DNA from: JBMNUM01 sp050946275
Lineage (GTDB): Bacteria; Actinomycetota; Coriobacteriia; Coriobacteriales; CADBOM01
Assembly: GCA_050946275.1 (NCBI GenBank)
Contig: JBMNUM010000004.1
Location: forward strand, 53,233 to 117,232
Length of the DNA stretch: 64,000 nt
Reading direction: 5' to 3'
Positions 42,265 through 51,211 of the stretch are shown one piece after another (position 1 is the stretch's first letter; every line of letters begins with the position of its first letter). The notes below the pieces were generated by a model. The model was not told where the DNA came from, made no database searches, and worked only from the letters and a program-made list of their open reading frames with translations. The translations under genes were made by a program, and so were the position numbers.

Positions 42265-44280
42265 TCACTTCGAAGCGGCCGCCACAAATGCCTTGAAGAG
42301 CGCGAAGGCGTGCTCGTCCACGCGCCACATGTGCTCCGGATGCCATTGGACGCCGAGGATGAAGCCCTCCGGGTCCTCGATTCCCTCCACGACGCCATCC
42401 GGTGCCTTCGCGCAGATACGGAGTCCCTCTCCCAGTTTTCCGACGCACTGATGATGCATCGAGTTGACCTCGATCGAGTCGGTGCCCACGATCTCGCGCA
42501 GATGCGTGCCGGGAGCCACCGCGACCGAATGGGCCGGGTGGTTGAATGGCGGGTTCATCATGTGCTCGAGCTCGGTATCCGGTGCGCACGCCGAGATATC
42601 CGCATGGAGCGAGCCGCCGTATGCGACGTTGATGACCTGCATGCCGCGGCAGATGCCGAGAATCGGCTTGCCCATCTCGATGGCGGCTCTCGCAAGCGCG
42701 ATCTCGCGGATGTCGCGCTTGGGAATCGAGCGCATCTGATGCACGTGGCGCAGCTCGCCATAGCTGTTCGGGTCTATATCGTGGCCGCCGACGAACAGGA
42801 TCGCATCGCACGTCTCGAGTATGCGCCACATGAGGAACGTGCTGTCGGTGCGGGGGAGCACGAGCGGGAGGCCGCCGGCCGCGAGCACGCCTGAGGAAAC
42901 CCCCTCGCGCACGAGCAGGTCGCCGGACTCGAAGTCATAGTGGGGGAGCACCCCGATGACGGGCGCACCGCTGCGCACGGCGACATCCGAGCTCTCGGTT
43001 CGCCGTTCGGCGACACCGCTCTCCTCGCCGTCCCAAGTGCCGGCGAGCGTGAGGCGGGCCTTCGTCATGGAGAACAGGGGCTCGATATAGCGGAACATGT
43101 CGAACTGATCCGGCCCGCCGGTGGCGAGCACGATGAGGGAATCGGTCCAGAACGAGGCTGATTTTCCGTAGACCTGACCACCGTACCCGCGCTCGATGAG
43201 CGAGGTCTTCGCGGCGACGATATCCTCTTCGGTGACGCCGTCGAACATGGTGTCGAGCAGGGAGAGCGCCCGGTCGTCGTGGAACAGCCGGTCGATGAAG
43301 GCCGTGTACGCGAGGGTGTAGTCGAAGGGCATGGCGTCGGCTGCGCGTATCTCGACGCCATCGCCGAGACGTGCGTCCGTCCAGACCATGGAGAGCGCGT
43401 GGTCGAGTGCCGCGCAGCTCATCTCGCGATGTCCGTAGAGCTCGTCGAACGTCGCGTTGCTCGCGGAGCGGATGGTGCCGTCGGCTTCGCGGACGTATAC
43501 GGCCTGCCTCGTCAAGATGTAGTCGGCATAGCGGGCGAGCGTGAAGCCGGGGTCCATGATGCCGGGAACCGTGCCCACCCGGTCTTGCTCCATGCTCATC
43601 CAAGCATGCATGCGCGCCATCTGCATCTTGCGGGGCTCTCCCTCGAACACCGGGGCGTTGTCCGTGATGAGGGAGAGGATCGGTGCCAATGCGGATGCGA
43701 TGCGAAGCTTGCGGACGGCATCGGCCTCGTCCTTGCAGTCGAGGGAGACTTGCAGGGCGGCCGTGCCCCGCATCATGGGCACCCCGTAGGGCGACTGGGA
43801 GCTCAGCAGGTCCGCGATGCGTTCATAGCGCGGATTCGGGGCGACTTCGAGCTCGCTCGCGCGGGCCGTGGGATGATAGCCCACCATGGGCGCGTGCAGG
43901 CCCAGCCGCTCGAGCACGTGGAAGAGCCTGAGCCGGAAGTCCAGGTACGATTTCTCGATTCCATCCACGTCGTCGAAGGGTGACATGGACAGCATCAGCT
44001 GACCGCCCGGCTCGAGTGTGATGGACTCTCCTGGACGCGAGAGGCCGACGAGGTTGCCCTCCTCGATGATCTTCTCCTCGTAACCTCCGGCCAGGCCCTC
44101 AAGCACGGCATGCATGCCGTGCTCTCCGGAATAGGAGACGGGTGCGAGCGAGTTCTTCTGAACGAGGATGTGCTCGAGTTTCAGCCCGATGCGCCGCTCG
44201 CCCGAGAAACGCGATGCGAGAAGGTCCACGAGATGGGACCGGTTGGCCTCTCTGAAATCCCCGTTATCGCGATTCGCCAT
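42265..44280 (-). CDS. Glutamate-cysteine ligase (GCS2 type) fused to a class I glutamine amidotransferase (PuuD-like)
   Basis: 671 aa from the ATG at 44280 (GGGGGT upstream); the frame extends further without a better start. Residues about 1-400 match the plant/EgtA-type glutamate-cysteine ligase (GLKLEHILVQ, MLSMSPFDDVDGIEKSY, MRGTAALQVSLD, LITDNAPVFEGEP). Residues about 430-671 are a class I amidotransferase of the gamma-glutamyl hydrolase (PuuD) subgroup, with the nucleophile in GICRGMQVINVAYGG and the His-Glu in GVQWHPEHM. One half makes gamma-glutamyl bonds, the other half would break them. The fused product may be a low-molecular-weight thiol or gamma-glutamyl amine enzyme; the true substrates are unknown. 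Confidence 0.82.
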   Translation of the reverse strand: MANRDNGDFREANRSHLVDLLASRFSGERRIGLKLEHILVQKNSLAPVSYSGEHGMHAVLEGLAGGYEEKIIEEGNLVGLSRPGESITLEPGGQLMLSMSPFDDVDGIEKSYLDFRLRLFHVLERLGLHAPMVGYHPTARASELEVAPNPRYERIADLLSSQSPYGVPMMRGTAALQVSLDCKDEADAVRKLRIASALAPILSLITDNAPVFEGEPRKMQMARMHAWMSMEQDRVGTVPGIMDPGFTLARYADYILTRQAVYVREADGTIRSASNATFDELYGHREMSCAALDHALSMVWTDARLGDGVEIRAADAMPFDYTLAYTAFIDRLFHDDRALSLLDTMFDGVTEEDIVAAKTSLIERGYGGQVYGKSASFWTDSLIVLATGGPDQFDMFRYIEPLFSMTKARLTLAGTWDGEESGVAERRTESSDVAVRSGAPVIGVLPHYDFESGDLLVREGVSSGVLAAGGLPLVLPRTDSTFLMWRILETCDAILFVGGHDIDPNSYGELRHVHQMRSIPKRDIREIALARAAIEMGKPILGICRGMQVINVAYGGSLHADISACAPDTELEHMMNPPFNHPAHSVAVAPGTHLREIVGTDSIEVNSMHHQCVGKLGEGLRICAKAPDGVVEGIEDPEGFILGVQWHPEHMWRVDEHAFALFKAFVAAASK

Positions 44281-44311
44281 CTTGACCCCCACCGCCATGC
44301 ATCCGCCGAGC

Positions 44312-45733
44312 CTAGAACTCGATGCAGAGCAGCCGGGCCGCTTCCTCGGATGAGTTGAGGAGCGCATGCCGCTCGTTGGGTTTGAATTCCAGATGGTCGC
44401 CGACTTGCGCAACGCGCGTTCCGTAGCCATCCACGCAGGTGATGGCCCCGTCGATCACGATCCAGCGCTCGGTTCTTCTCTTGCGGGCATATTCGGGAAT
44501 CGACTTGCCTGCGAGCAGCTCGATGAGGCGGGTCGTCGAGGTGCGGCCCTCGAAGATGGAGGTCGCTCGGCCCCAGCTGTGCTCGGAGACGCTCGAGCGG
44601 TCCGCCTCCCACGCGCCGGCCTCGACGAGCGCCGGCAGGACATCGCCGAGCGTGTCGAGCGAGTCCTTCGAGGCGACGAGCACCGAATCGTGGGTGTTGA
44701 CGACCATGAGGTTGTCGCACCCCAGCGTCACCGTGAGTCTGTCGTCGTTGTAGATGGTCGTGTTCGTGGAATCGATCTCGAAGCCGCGTCCCATCACGCG
44801 GTTGCCCTCGGAATCGGGCATCGCCATGTCGTCGAAGTCGGCGAGCGAGGTGACGCCCGAGCAATTGATGCTCGTGGGAATGACGGCCGTGTCGTCGGAA
44901 TAGGCCAGCACGGCATCGGCGAAGTCGGCCTCGGGCAGCGATTCGATGATCTCGCGTGCCTCGGGCGTGTACCAGCGCTCCCGCTCGATCGAGGCGAGGA
45001 AGGAGGCTGTCTCGGCAACGCGGTCGAGGCCCATGACGAGCTCGTCGTACGAGTGCTTCGCCACGTGGATCAGCTGGGCGAGCGCGATGCTTGCCCGCAT
45101 GAGCAGAATACCCGTGGACCACAGGTGCCCGAGGTTGATGTAGCGGGTGGTCTGCGCCGGGTTCGGCGACGAGAGATAGTCGGCGATGACGCGCACGCCG
45201 GGAACGCCCTTGATCTCGCGGCCGGGTCTGATGTAGTCGTGCGGCGAGCTGCTCTCGCGCGACGGCACGCCTATGACGGCGACCAGATCGGTCTCCGCGG
45301 CGCGGTACCCGCGTGCGACGGCCTGCTCCCAGCGCTCGTCGCCGTCGACCATCAGATGCGACGGCATCGCGAGCACGACGGCGTTCGGGTCGCGGCGGCG
45401 CAGCATGGCCGAGACCAGCGATATCGAGAAGGCGGTGCCTCGGGGCTCGGGGTCGATGACGATCTCGTACTCGTCGGGTCTCAGCAATCCGCTCGTGGCA
45501 ATGCCGCCGCGGATGTCGGATTCGATCTGCGCAGGGCAGACGAAGATGATAGGCGAGGGGGTGAGCGGCTTCACGCGGCGGATGGCCGACGCGAGCAGGC
45601 TCTCATCCTCTCCGGGGAACACGACGGTCTCGCGGGGGGTCTTGCGTCTCACGAGGGGCCAGAGCTCGTTGCCTGTCTGCCCGCAGACGATTACGGCGTT
45701 CAGGTGTGTGAAAGCGTCATCGATCTGCTTCAA
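44312..45733 (-). CDS. Degenerate mannose-1-phosphate guanylyltransferase/cupin (ManC-like) protein
   Basis: 473 aa from a TTG at 45733, the first start after the tRNA-Glu gene; the open frame runs back through the tRNA, which cannot be coding. Fold pattern is that of ManC: an N-terminal nucleotidyltransferase domain (residues about 12-340) and a C-terminal cupin (about 360-473). Key motifs are altered. The pyrophosphorylase loop usually GGxGSRLWP reads CGQTGNELWP, the following YPKQF reads TPRETV, and the cupin SLQxHxHRxEHW reads SIPEYARKRRTERW, losing the metal histidines. It may have a changed or lost activity. It lies 31 bases before the GCL fusion and 43 bases after tRNA-Glu. Confidence 0.7.
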   Translation of the reverse strand: MKQIDDAFTHLNAVIVCGQTGNELWPLVRRKTPRETVVFPGEDESLLASAIRRVKPLTPSPIIFVCPAQIESDIRGGIATSGLLRPDEYEIVIDPEPRGTAFSISLVSAMLRRRDPNAVVLAMPSHLMVDGDERWEQAVARGYRAAETDLVAVIGVPSRESSSPHDYIRPGREIKGVPGVRVIADYLSSPNPAQTTRYINLGHLWSTGILLMRASIALAQLIHVAKHSYDELVMGLDRVAETASFLASIERERWYTPEAREIIESLPEADFADAVLAYSDDTAVIPTSINCSGVTSLADFDDMAMPDSEGNRVMGRGFEIDSTNTTIYNDDRLTVTLGCDNLMVVNTHDSVLVASKDSLDTLGDVLPALVEAGAWEADRSSVSEHSWGRATSIFEGRTSTTRLIELLAGKSIPEYARKRRTERWIVIDGAITCVDGYGTRVAQVGDHLEFKPNERHALLNSSEEAARLLCIEF

Positions 45734-45776
45734 GACGACCTGCCCCCGTATGCTCGTGCGAAGAGTCTGATAAAGA

Positions 45777-45851
45777 TGGTGCCCCCAACGGGAATCGAAC
45801 CCGTGTTTGCGCCTTGAAAGGGCGCCGTCCTGGCCGCTAGACGATGGGGAC
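45777..45851 (-). tRNA. tRNA-Glu (anticodon TTC)
   Basis: Cloverleaf on the minus strand: acceptor GTCCCCA pairs with TGGGGGC (one U-G), anticodon stem GGCGCCCTTTCAAGGCGC has TTC in the loop, T-arm ACGGGTTCGATTCCCGT, and CCA is encoded after discriminator A. Confidence 0.95.
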
Positions 45852-45908
45852 ACTCTCGGCTGGCTCATCGCGGGATCCTCGTCCCGGGAGCCGTTTCGAC
45901 GTTGCTCA

Positions 45909-45937
45909 ATTATCCCCAACCCACGCGCTGTGCGCAA
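45909..45937 (-). promoter_or_regulatory. Promoter of tRNA-Glu
   Basis: Minus-strand TTGCGC (45932-45937), 17-base spacer and GATAAT (45909-45914), about 57 bases before the tRNA. Confidence 0.6.
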
Positions 45938-46134
45938 GCGGCGGCCGACCAGCCGGGTGCGAATGGCCCGCCAGTAGGATGTACACGTCCGGAGGAAGGT
46001 GCCTTGCGGGAATGAGCCGGTTGCGGGTGCAGATATACCCGAACACGTTCCCCATTATCATGACCGAAGCACGGGACCGCTCCGTGAGCTCACCGCTGGT
46101 GCGTACGTTGTGGAATGCGGTTTGTCATGAGAGC

Positions 46135-46197
46135 TCCCGGCAATTCTGCACGGTAAGGGGCGTCTGTCGCGCCCCTTACCGTGCAGAATTGCCGGGA
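46135..46197. repeat. 28-bp perfect hairpin between the two tRNA genes
   Basis: Arms 46135-46162 and 46170-46197 are perfect complements with a 7-base loop. No T-run. It lies downstream of tRNA-Phe and upstream of the tRNA-Glu promoter. The surrounding stretch 45938-46309 otherwise holds no gene that I can support; frames seen there overlap the hairpin and lack ribosome sites. Confidence 0.6.
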
Positions 46198-46309
46198 TTG
46201 GGCCTCTCGGGTCGGAAATGACGCCCTTTTTCGTATCAAGTTGCCAAGCCAGCCCGCAGCCTGCCCGGCGGCGGGCTCGATGGATGCGCGTGTCCGTGGG
46301 GCGCAGCGG

Positions 46310-46341
46310 GAAACAAAAAACGGCCGCCTTGCGAGGCGGCC
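46310..46341 (-). terminator. Terminator of tRNA-Phe
   Basis: On the minus strand a 9-bp stem cggccgcct/aggcggccg (46320-46341) with a 4-base loop is followed by TTTTTTG (46313-46319). It is 12 bases after the tRNA 3' end. Confidence 0.85.
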
Positions 46342-46352
46342 GATGCAGTCGG

Positions 46353-46428
46353 TGGTGGTCGGGGACGGAGTCGAACCGCCGGCACGCGGATTTTCAGTCC
46401 GCTGCTCTACCATCTGAGCTACCCGACC
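46353..46428 (-). tRNA. tRNA-Phe (anticodon GAA)
   Basis: Minus-strand cloverleaf: acceptor GGTCGGG with CCCGACC, D-arm GCTCAGATGGTAGAGC, anticodon loop CTGAAAA with GAA, T-arm GGCGGTTCGACTCCGTC and an encoded CCA. Confidence 0.96.
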
Positions 46429-46440
46429 GGGCAAGTGGTA

Positions 46441-46468
46441 ATTCTACCATCGCCGCAAAACGCGTCAA
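46441..46468 (-). promoter_or_regulatory. Promoter of tRNA-Phe
   Basis: Minus-strand TTGACG (46463-46468), 16-base spacer and TAGAAT (46441-46446), about 13-18 bases before the tRNA. Confidence 0.65.
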
Positions 46469-46509
46469 GCGGTAAACCGTTAGCGGCCATAGTGCATGAT
46501 CGTCCATGT

Positions 46510-46542
46510 GGGATGCGCGCTCCTTCCCCCGGCGCGCATCCC
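46510..46542. promoter_or_regulatory. Palindrome upstream of the formate dehydrogenase operon
   Basis: gggatgcgcgc (46510-46520) pairs perfectly with gcgcgcatccc (46532-46542). It lies immediately upstream of the -35 region of the next promoter and could be an operator; ModE-type binding is only a guess. Confidence 0.4.
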
Positions 46543-46544
46543 GT

Positions 46545-46574
46545 ATGACCTTTGGGACCGCTTGCACGTATAAT
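46545..46574 (+). promoter_or_regulatory. Promoter of the formate dehydrogenase operon
   Basis: ATGACC (46545-46550), 18-base spacer and a perfect TATAAT (46569-46574), 80 bases before the first gene. Confidence 0.6.
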
Positions 46575-46654
46575 GGACAGACGCATTCTTTGCGTGGGGA
46601 AAGGAAGTCGCGCGGGAGGGGGTTTCCGCGCCTCAAGACTCGATGGGGAAAGCC

Positions 46655-48493
46655 ATGGCAACTCTATCTATGCGGCCTGCCGCGCCCGGTGGCGCGGACA
46701 TCGCCAATCTGCTCGATCGTTTCGAACGGCGCATCGCCGCCACGCCTCCGGGGATGTGCCCGCTGGCGGTTCAGGCGGCCTATCTCGAGGCGTGCGCCAC
46801 TCAAACCTGCGGCAAGTGCGTTCCCTGCCGCGACGGCCTGCCGCAGCTCGCCACCCTCGCCCGCAAGGTCATGATGTGCGAGGCTGACGACGATGACTTC
46901 GAGATGATGCGGATGCTCGCCACCGCGATTCGCGATACGGCTGATTGCGCCATCGGATACGATGCGGCGCAGGCGGTCATCGAGGGATTCAAGACGTTCT
47001 CCGAGGAGTACGAGAGGCACATCGCCGATCACGCGTGCATCGACGGCATCGGGCAGACGTTGCCGTGCGAGACGCTGTGCCCCGCCCACGTGGACATCCC
47101 GGCTTATATCGCCCATGTGGGCGCCGGCGACTATGCGGCGGCCATCGAGACGATTCGGAAGGACAACCCGTTCCCCACGGCGTGCGCCTTCGTCTGCGAG
47201 CATCCCTGCGAGCAGCGCTGCAGGCGCCAGATCATCGATTCTCCCATCAACATCAGGGGCATCAAGAAATTCGCCGTCGACCAGATCGCGACGGACAAGG
47301 TCCCCGTCCCCGAGCGCCTACCCGATTCGGGCAAGAAGGTCGCCGTTATCGGAGCGGGACCATCCGGCCTCACCTGCGCCTACTATGCGGCGCTCATGGG
47401 GCACAAGGTGACCGTCTTCGAGATGCATGACAAGCTCGGTGGCATGATGCGTTATGGCATCCCGTCGTATCGCCTGCCGCGCGAGCGTCTCGACGAGGAT
47501 ATTCGCGCAGTCCTCTCGGTTGGCAACATCGAGGTTCGCACGGGCGCGCGCATCGACTCGGCATCGTTTGCCATGATCGTCGAGGATTACGATGCGGTCT
47601 ACCTCTCCATAGGCGCCCATCTTGGCAAGAAGCTCGGCGTCGATGGCGTCGAGGCCGAGGGCGTCCTCTCCGCGGTTGAGCTGCTCGCCGCGGTGGGAGA
47701 CGGGGAATACCCGGATTTCTCAGGCAAGAAGGTGGCCGTCGTCGGCGGCGGCAACGTCGCCATGGACTGCGCCCGCACGGCGCTGAGAGCCGGTGCCGAT
47801 GAGGTCAACATCGTCTATCGCCGCCGCAAACTCGACATGCCCGCCCTCGATGAGGAGATCGAGAGCGCGATGGCCGAGGGCATCCAGCTCCTCGAGCTCC
47901 AGGCTCCGGCGCGCATCGAGGTGGACGGCGATGGCCGCTGCGTCGCCCTCGTCACCCAGCCCCAGATGATCGGTCCCGAGAAGCACGGGCGACCCGCTCC
48001 CGTTCCGGCGAGCAAGCCCGAGAAGCGGATTCCCGCCGATGTCGTGCTGCTCGCGATCGGCCAGGATATCGACAGCAACCCGTTCAGCGTGCTCGAGCCC
48101 GATCCGCGCAGCAAGCGCTTCGTGGTCAACGACGAGCTGCGCGCCATGGGATTCGACAACGTGTTCGTCGGCGGCGATTGCCAGATGGGCCCGTCGACGG
48201 TCATCAAGACGATCGCGGCCGGCAAGGTCGCCGCGCGCAACATCGACGAGTACCTCGGCTATCACCACAAGTTGCCCTTCGACCTCATCGCGCCCGAGCC
48301 CGCTCAGAACAACAAGGTCCCCACGGGCCGCGTCAACATCGCGGAGCGACCCGCCCGCGAGCGTGCGAGGGATTGGCTCGCCGTCGAGGAGGGCATGAGC
48401 CTCGAGGAGGCGATCCAGGAGTGCGGCCGCTGCCTGCGTTGCGACCACTTCGGCTGTGGGTCGCTGGATGAAGGGAGGGTGCAGTATGTATAA
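46655..48493 (+). CDS. NAD(P)H oxidoreductase subunit: NuoF-type Fe-S domain fused to a GltD/NfnB-like flavoprotein
   Basis: 612 aa from ATG 46655 (GGGGAAAG just upstream); ATG 46643 is possible but has no ribosome site. Residues about 1-115 resemble the C-terminal NuoF Fe-S domain, with CGKCVPCRDG and a distant CAIGY. Residues about 125-210 are a dihydropyrimidine-dehydrogenase domain II (CPAHVDIPAY, CEHPCEQRC). Residues about 225-555 are the two-dinucleotide-fold flavoprotein (VAVIGAGPSGLTCAYYAAL, VAVVGGGNVAMDCARTA, NVFVGGDCQMGPSTV). The end adds CGRCLRCDHFGC. It overlaps the formate dehydrogenase gene and likely shuttles electrons between NAD(P)(H) and the dehydrogenase's Fe-S chain. Confidence 0.87.
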   Translation: MATLSMRPAAPGGADIANLLDRFERRIAATPPGMCPLAVQAAYLEACATQTCGKCVPCRDGLPQLATLARKVMMCEADDDDFEMMRMLATAIRDTADCAIGYDAAQAVIEGFKTFSEEYERHIADHACIDGIGQTLPCETLCPAHVDIPAYIAHVGAGDYAAAIETIRKDNPFPTACAFVCEHPCEQRCRRQIIDSPINIRGIKKFAVDQIATDKVPVPERLPDSGKKVAVIGAGPSGLTCAYYAALMGHKVTVFEMHDKLGGMMRYGIPSYRLPRERLDEDIRAVLSVGNIEVRTGARIDSASFAMIVEDYDAVYLSIGAHLGKKLGVDGVEAEGVLSAVELLAAVGDGEYPDFSGKKVAVVGGGNVAMDCARTALRAGADEVNIVYRRRKLDMPALDEEIESAMAEGIQLLELQAPARIEVDGDGRCVALVTQPQMIGPEKHGRPAPVPASKPEKRIPADVVLLAIGQDIDSNPFSVLEPDPRSKRFVVNDELRAMGFDNVFVGGDCQMGPSTVIKTIAAGKVAARNIDEYLGYHHKLPFDLIAPEPAQNNKVPTGRVNIAERPARERARDWLAVEEGMSLEEAIQECGRCLRCDHFGCGSLDEGRVQYV

Positions 48494-51200
48494 GCTGTTG
48501 ATCGACGGAATCTCCGTCGCCGTTCCCGCCGGCACGACGATACTCGATGCCGCCGAACGCGCGGGCATCTGCATCCCGACGCTATGCTTCCTCAAGGATG
48601 TCAGCTCCATCGGCTCCTGCCGCGTGTGCTCGGTCGAGGTCGAGGGCGTCGACGAACTCGTCAGCGCGTGTAACACTCCCGCCCGCGACGGCATGGTGGT
48701 GAGCACGACGACCGATCGCGTTCTCGCCCATCGCAAGACGATGCTCGGCCTTCTGCTCGCCGAGCACGGGCTCAACTCGACGAACTACTGCTTCTCGTGT
48801 GCGAAGAACGGAGCCTGCGAGCTGCAGGCGGTGTGTCGCGAGTGCGGGGTGGAGGCCCCCTTGTTCGCCGCACGCGAGAAGGACGAGCCCGTGCTGGATG
48901 ACAATCCGTTCCTGCGATACGACCCGAACCTGTGCATCGCCTGCCAGCGCTGCGTCGGTGCTTGCAACAACATGGCGCGCAACCACACGCTCAAGGCCGG
49001 CAAGCGGGGCATCCGCACCACGATCCTTGCTCCGTTCGGTCCCGACTGGAAGTCCACCCGATGCGAGAGCTGCGGCAACTGCGCCCAGGCGTGCCCGACC
49101 GGCGCCATCACCGAGAAGCGCCGCGTGGAGTACCGCGAATGGGAGGTCGAGCGCACGCTCACGACTTGCCCGCATTGCGCGACGGGTTGCCAGTTCAACC
49201 TCATCGTGAAGGACAACCGCGTCGTCGATGTCGAGGCGGCGGATGGGCCGGCGAACCATGGCCGCCTGTGCGTCAAGGGTCGTTCGAGCAGCTTCGACTT
49301 CGTGCATTCGCCCGACAGGCTCAAGACGCCGCTCATCAAGAACCACGAGACCGGCGAGTTCGAGGAGGCCACGTGGGACGAGGCGCTCGATCTCGTTGCG
49401 ACGCACTTCCTCGAGCTCAAGGAGAAGTACGGCCCCGACGCTCTCGCCGCTTTCGCCTGCAGCCGCTCCACGAACGAGGACGTGTACATGCTGCAGAAGA
49501 TGGCGCGCGTCGCCTTCGGTACGAACAACGTCGACAACTGCGCGCGCGTGTGCCACGGCCCGAGCGTGGCCGGCCTCGCGCTCACGCTCGGCTCTGGTGC
49601 GATGACGAACCCCATCGGCGACATCACGGCACCCGATGTCGAGTGCATCATGCTCGTGGGGTCCAATCCCGAGGAGGCGCACCCGGTCGTCGGCATGCAG
49701 ATTCGCCGTGCGGTCGAGAGGGGCACGAAGCTCATCGTCGTCGACCCGCGCAACATCGGCCTGTCGAGCAAGGCTGATATCCACCTCAAGCTCCGTCCGG
49801 GTACGAACGTCGCGTTCTCGAACGGCATGTGCCACATCATGATCCGCGATGGCCTCATCGACGAGGAGTTCATCGCCAACCGCACCGAGGGCTACGATGA
49901 GTTCGCCGCGATGGTGGCCGATTACACGCCGGAGCGGGTCGCGGAGATCTGCGGTCTCGATGCCAACGACCTCGTCGCCGCGGCGCATATGTACGCCAAG
50001 GCGGATAAGGCTCCGATCATCTATTGCCTCGGCGTCACGGAGCATTCGACCGGCACCGAGGGCGTCATGTCGATGTCGAACATGGCGATGCTCGTCGGCA
50101 AGCTCGGCCGCCCCGGCTGCGGCGTGAACCCCCTGCGCGGGCAGAACAACGTGCAGGGCGCATGCGATATGGGCGCGACTCCCGCAGACTTCCCCGGCTA
50201 CCAGAAGCTCGCCAAGCCGGAGGTCCTCGAGAAGTTCGAGAGGGCTTGGGGCGTCAAGCTCAATCCGAAACCGGGCATCTTCGCCACCGAGGTGTTCCAC
50301 GCCGCTGTCGAGGGGCGCATCAAGGGCCTGTTCATCTTCGGCGAGGACCAGGTTCGCACCGATCCGGATATCCATCATGTGATCGACGGTCTCGAGGCGC
50401 TCGAGTTCCTCGTCGTGGACGACCTGTTCCTCACCGAGACGGCCAAGTATGCCGATGTCGTGCTGCCCGGCCGCTCGTATGCGGAGAAGGAGGGCACGTT
50501 CTCGAACACCGAGCGCCGCGTCCAGCGCGTGCGCAAGGCAGTGAGCGTCGAAGGCGACAACCGGCTCGACACCGACATCTTCACCGACATCATGAATCGC
50601 ATGGGCTACGAGCAGCCCTACCTCACCGCCGCGGAGATCATGGACGAGATCGCGAGCGTCACCCCGTCGTTCGCCGGCATCAGCCACGAGCGCCTCGATT
50701 CCGAGGAGGTCGCGGGCCAGGGCCTGCAGTGGCCGTGCCTGGGTCCGGACCATCCGGGAACGCCCATCATGCACGTTGGGAAGTTCTCCCGCGGGCTCGG
50801 TGCGTTCTCGACCGCCCAGTACAAGCAATCGACCGAGGTTCCGGACGACGAGTACCCGCTCATGCTCACTACCGGCCGCATCCTCTATCACTACAACGCC
50901 ACGGCGATGACGTCGCGTACGCCGGGCATCAACGAGATCGAGGGGAGCTCGTTCATCGAGATCAACGACCACGACGCGCAACGCCTTGGCATCTCCGACG
51001 GCGACCGGGTGCGCGTGACGAGTCGGCGCGGGAAGATCTACTCGACGGCGAGGGTTTCCGGCAAGACGAACGTCGGTCAGACGTGGATGCCCTTCCACTT
51101 CCAGGATGGCAATGCGAACTGGCTGACCATCTCGAGCCTCGACACCATCTGCGCGTGTCCCGAGTACAAGGTGTGCGCCGTCAAGGTGGAGCGGGCCTAG
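48486..51200 (+). CDS. fdhA: Formate dehydrogenase, molybdopterin catalytic subunit (Cys type)
   Basis: 904 aa from ATG 48486 (GGGAGGG upstream). Order of domains: [2Fe-2S] ferredoxin (residues about 1-80, CIPTLCF, CRVC), an NADH-dehydrogenase G-like Cys segment (NYCFSCAKNGACELQ), two [4Fe-4S] clusters (CIACQRCVGAC, CESCGNCAQACPTGA), the Mo-subunit Fe-S motif TTCPHCATGC, then the bis-MGD domains. The active-site segment ARVCHGPSVAGL has Cys-His where E. coli FDH-H has Sec-His, so no selenocysteine is needed. It oxidises formate or reduces CO2 in the cytoplasm, passing electrons to the partner subunit. Confidence 0.93.
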   Translation: MYKLLIDGISVAVPAGTTILDAAERAGICIPTLCFLKDVSSIGSCRVCSVEVEGVDELVSACNTPARDGMVVSTTTDRVLAHRKTMLGLLLAEHGLNSTNYCFSCAKNGACELQAVCRECGVEAPLFAAREKDEPVLDDNPFLRYDPNLCIACQRCVGACNNMARNHTLKAGKRGIRTTILAPFGPDWKSTRCESCGNCAQACPTGAITEKRRVEYREWEVERTLTTCPHCATGCQFNLIVKDNRVVDVEAADGPANHGRLCVKGRSSSFDFVHSPDRLKTPLIKNHETGEFEEATWDEALDLVATHFLELKEKYGPDALAAFACSRSTNEDVYMLQKMARVAFGTNNVDNCARVCHGPSVAGLALTLGSGAMTNPIGDITAPDVECIMLVGSNPEEAHPVVGMQIRRAVERGTKLIVVDPRNIGLSSKADIHLKLRPGTNVAFSNGMCHIMIRDGLIDEEFIANRTEGYDEFAAMVADYTPERVAEICGLDANDLVAAAHMYAKADKAPIIYCLGVTEHSTGTEGVMSMSNMAMLVGKLGRPGCGVNPLRGQNNVQGACDMGATPADFPGYQKLAKPEVLEKFERAWGVKLNPKPGIFATEVFHAAVEGRIKGLFIFGEDQVRTDPDIHHVIDGLEALEFLVVDDLFLTETAKYADVVLPGRSYAEKEGTFSNTERRVQRVRKAVSVEGDNRLDTDIFTDIMNRMGYEQPYLTAAEIMDEIASVTPSFAGISHERLDSEEVAGQGLQWPCLGPDHPGTPIMHVGKFSRGLGAFSTAQYKQSTEVPDDEYPLMLTTGRILYHYNATAMTSRTPGINEIEGSSFIEINDHDAQRLGISDGDRVRVTSRRGKIYSTARVSGKTNVGQTWMPFHFQDGNANWLTISSLDTICACPEYKVCAVKVERA

Positions 51201-51211
51201 GGCAAGAAGAA

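Noticed and set aside
45734..45937. N-terminal extension of the ManC-like frame through tRNA-Glu
   Set aside because: The frame is open only by chance; the segment is a complete tRNA gene on the same strand with its own promoter, so the protein must start after it.
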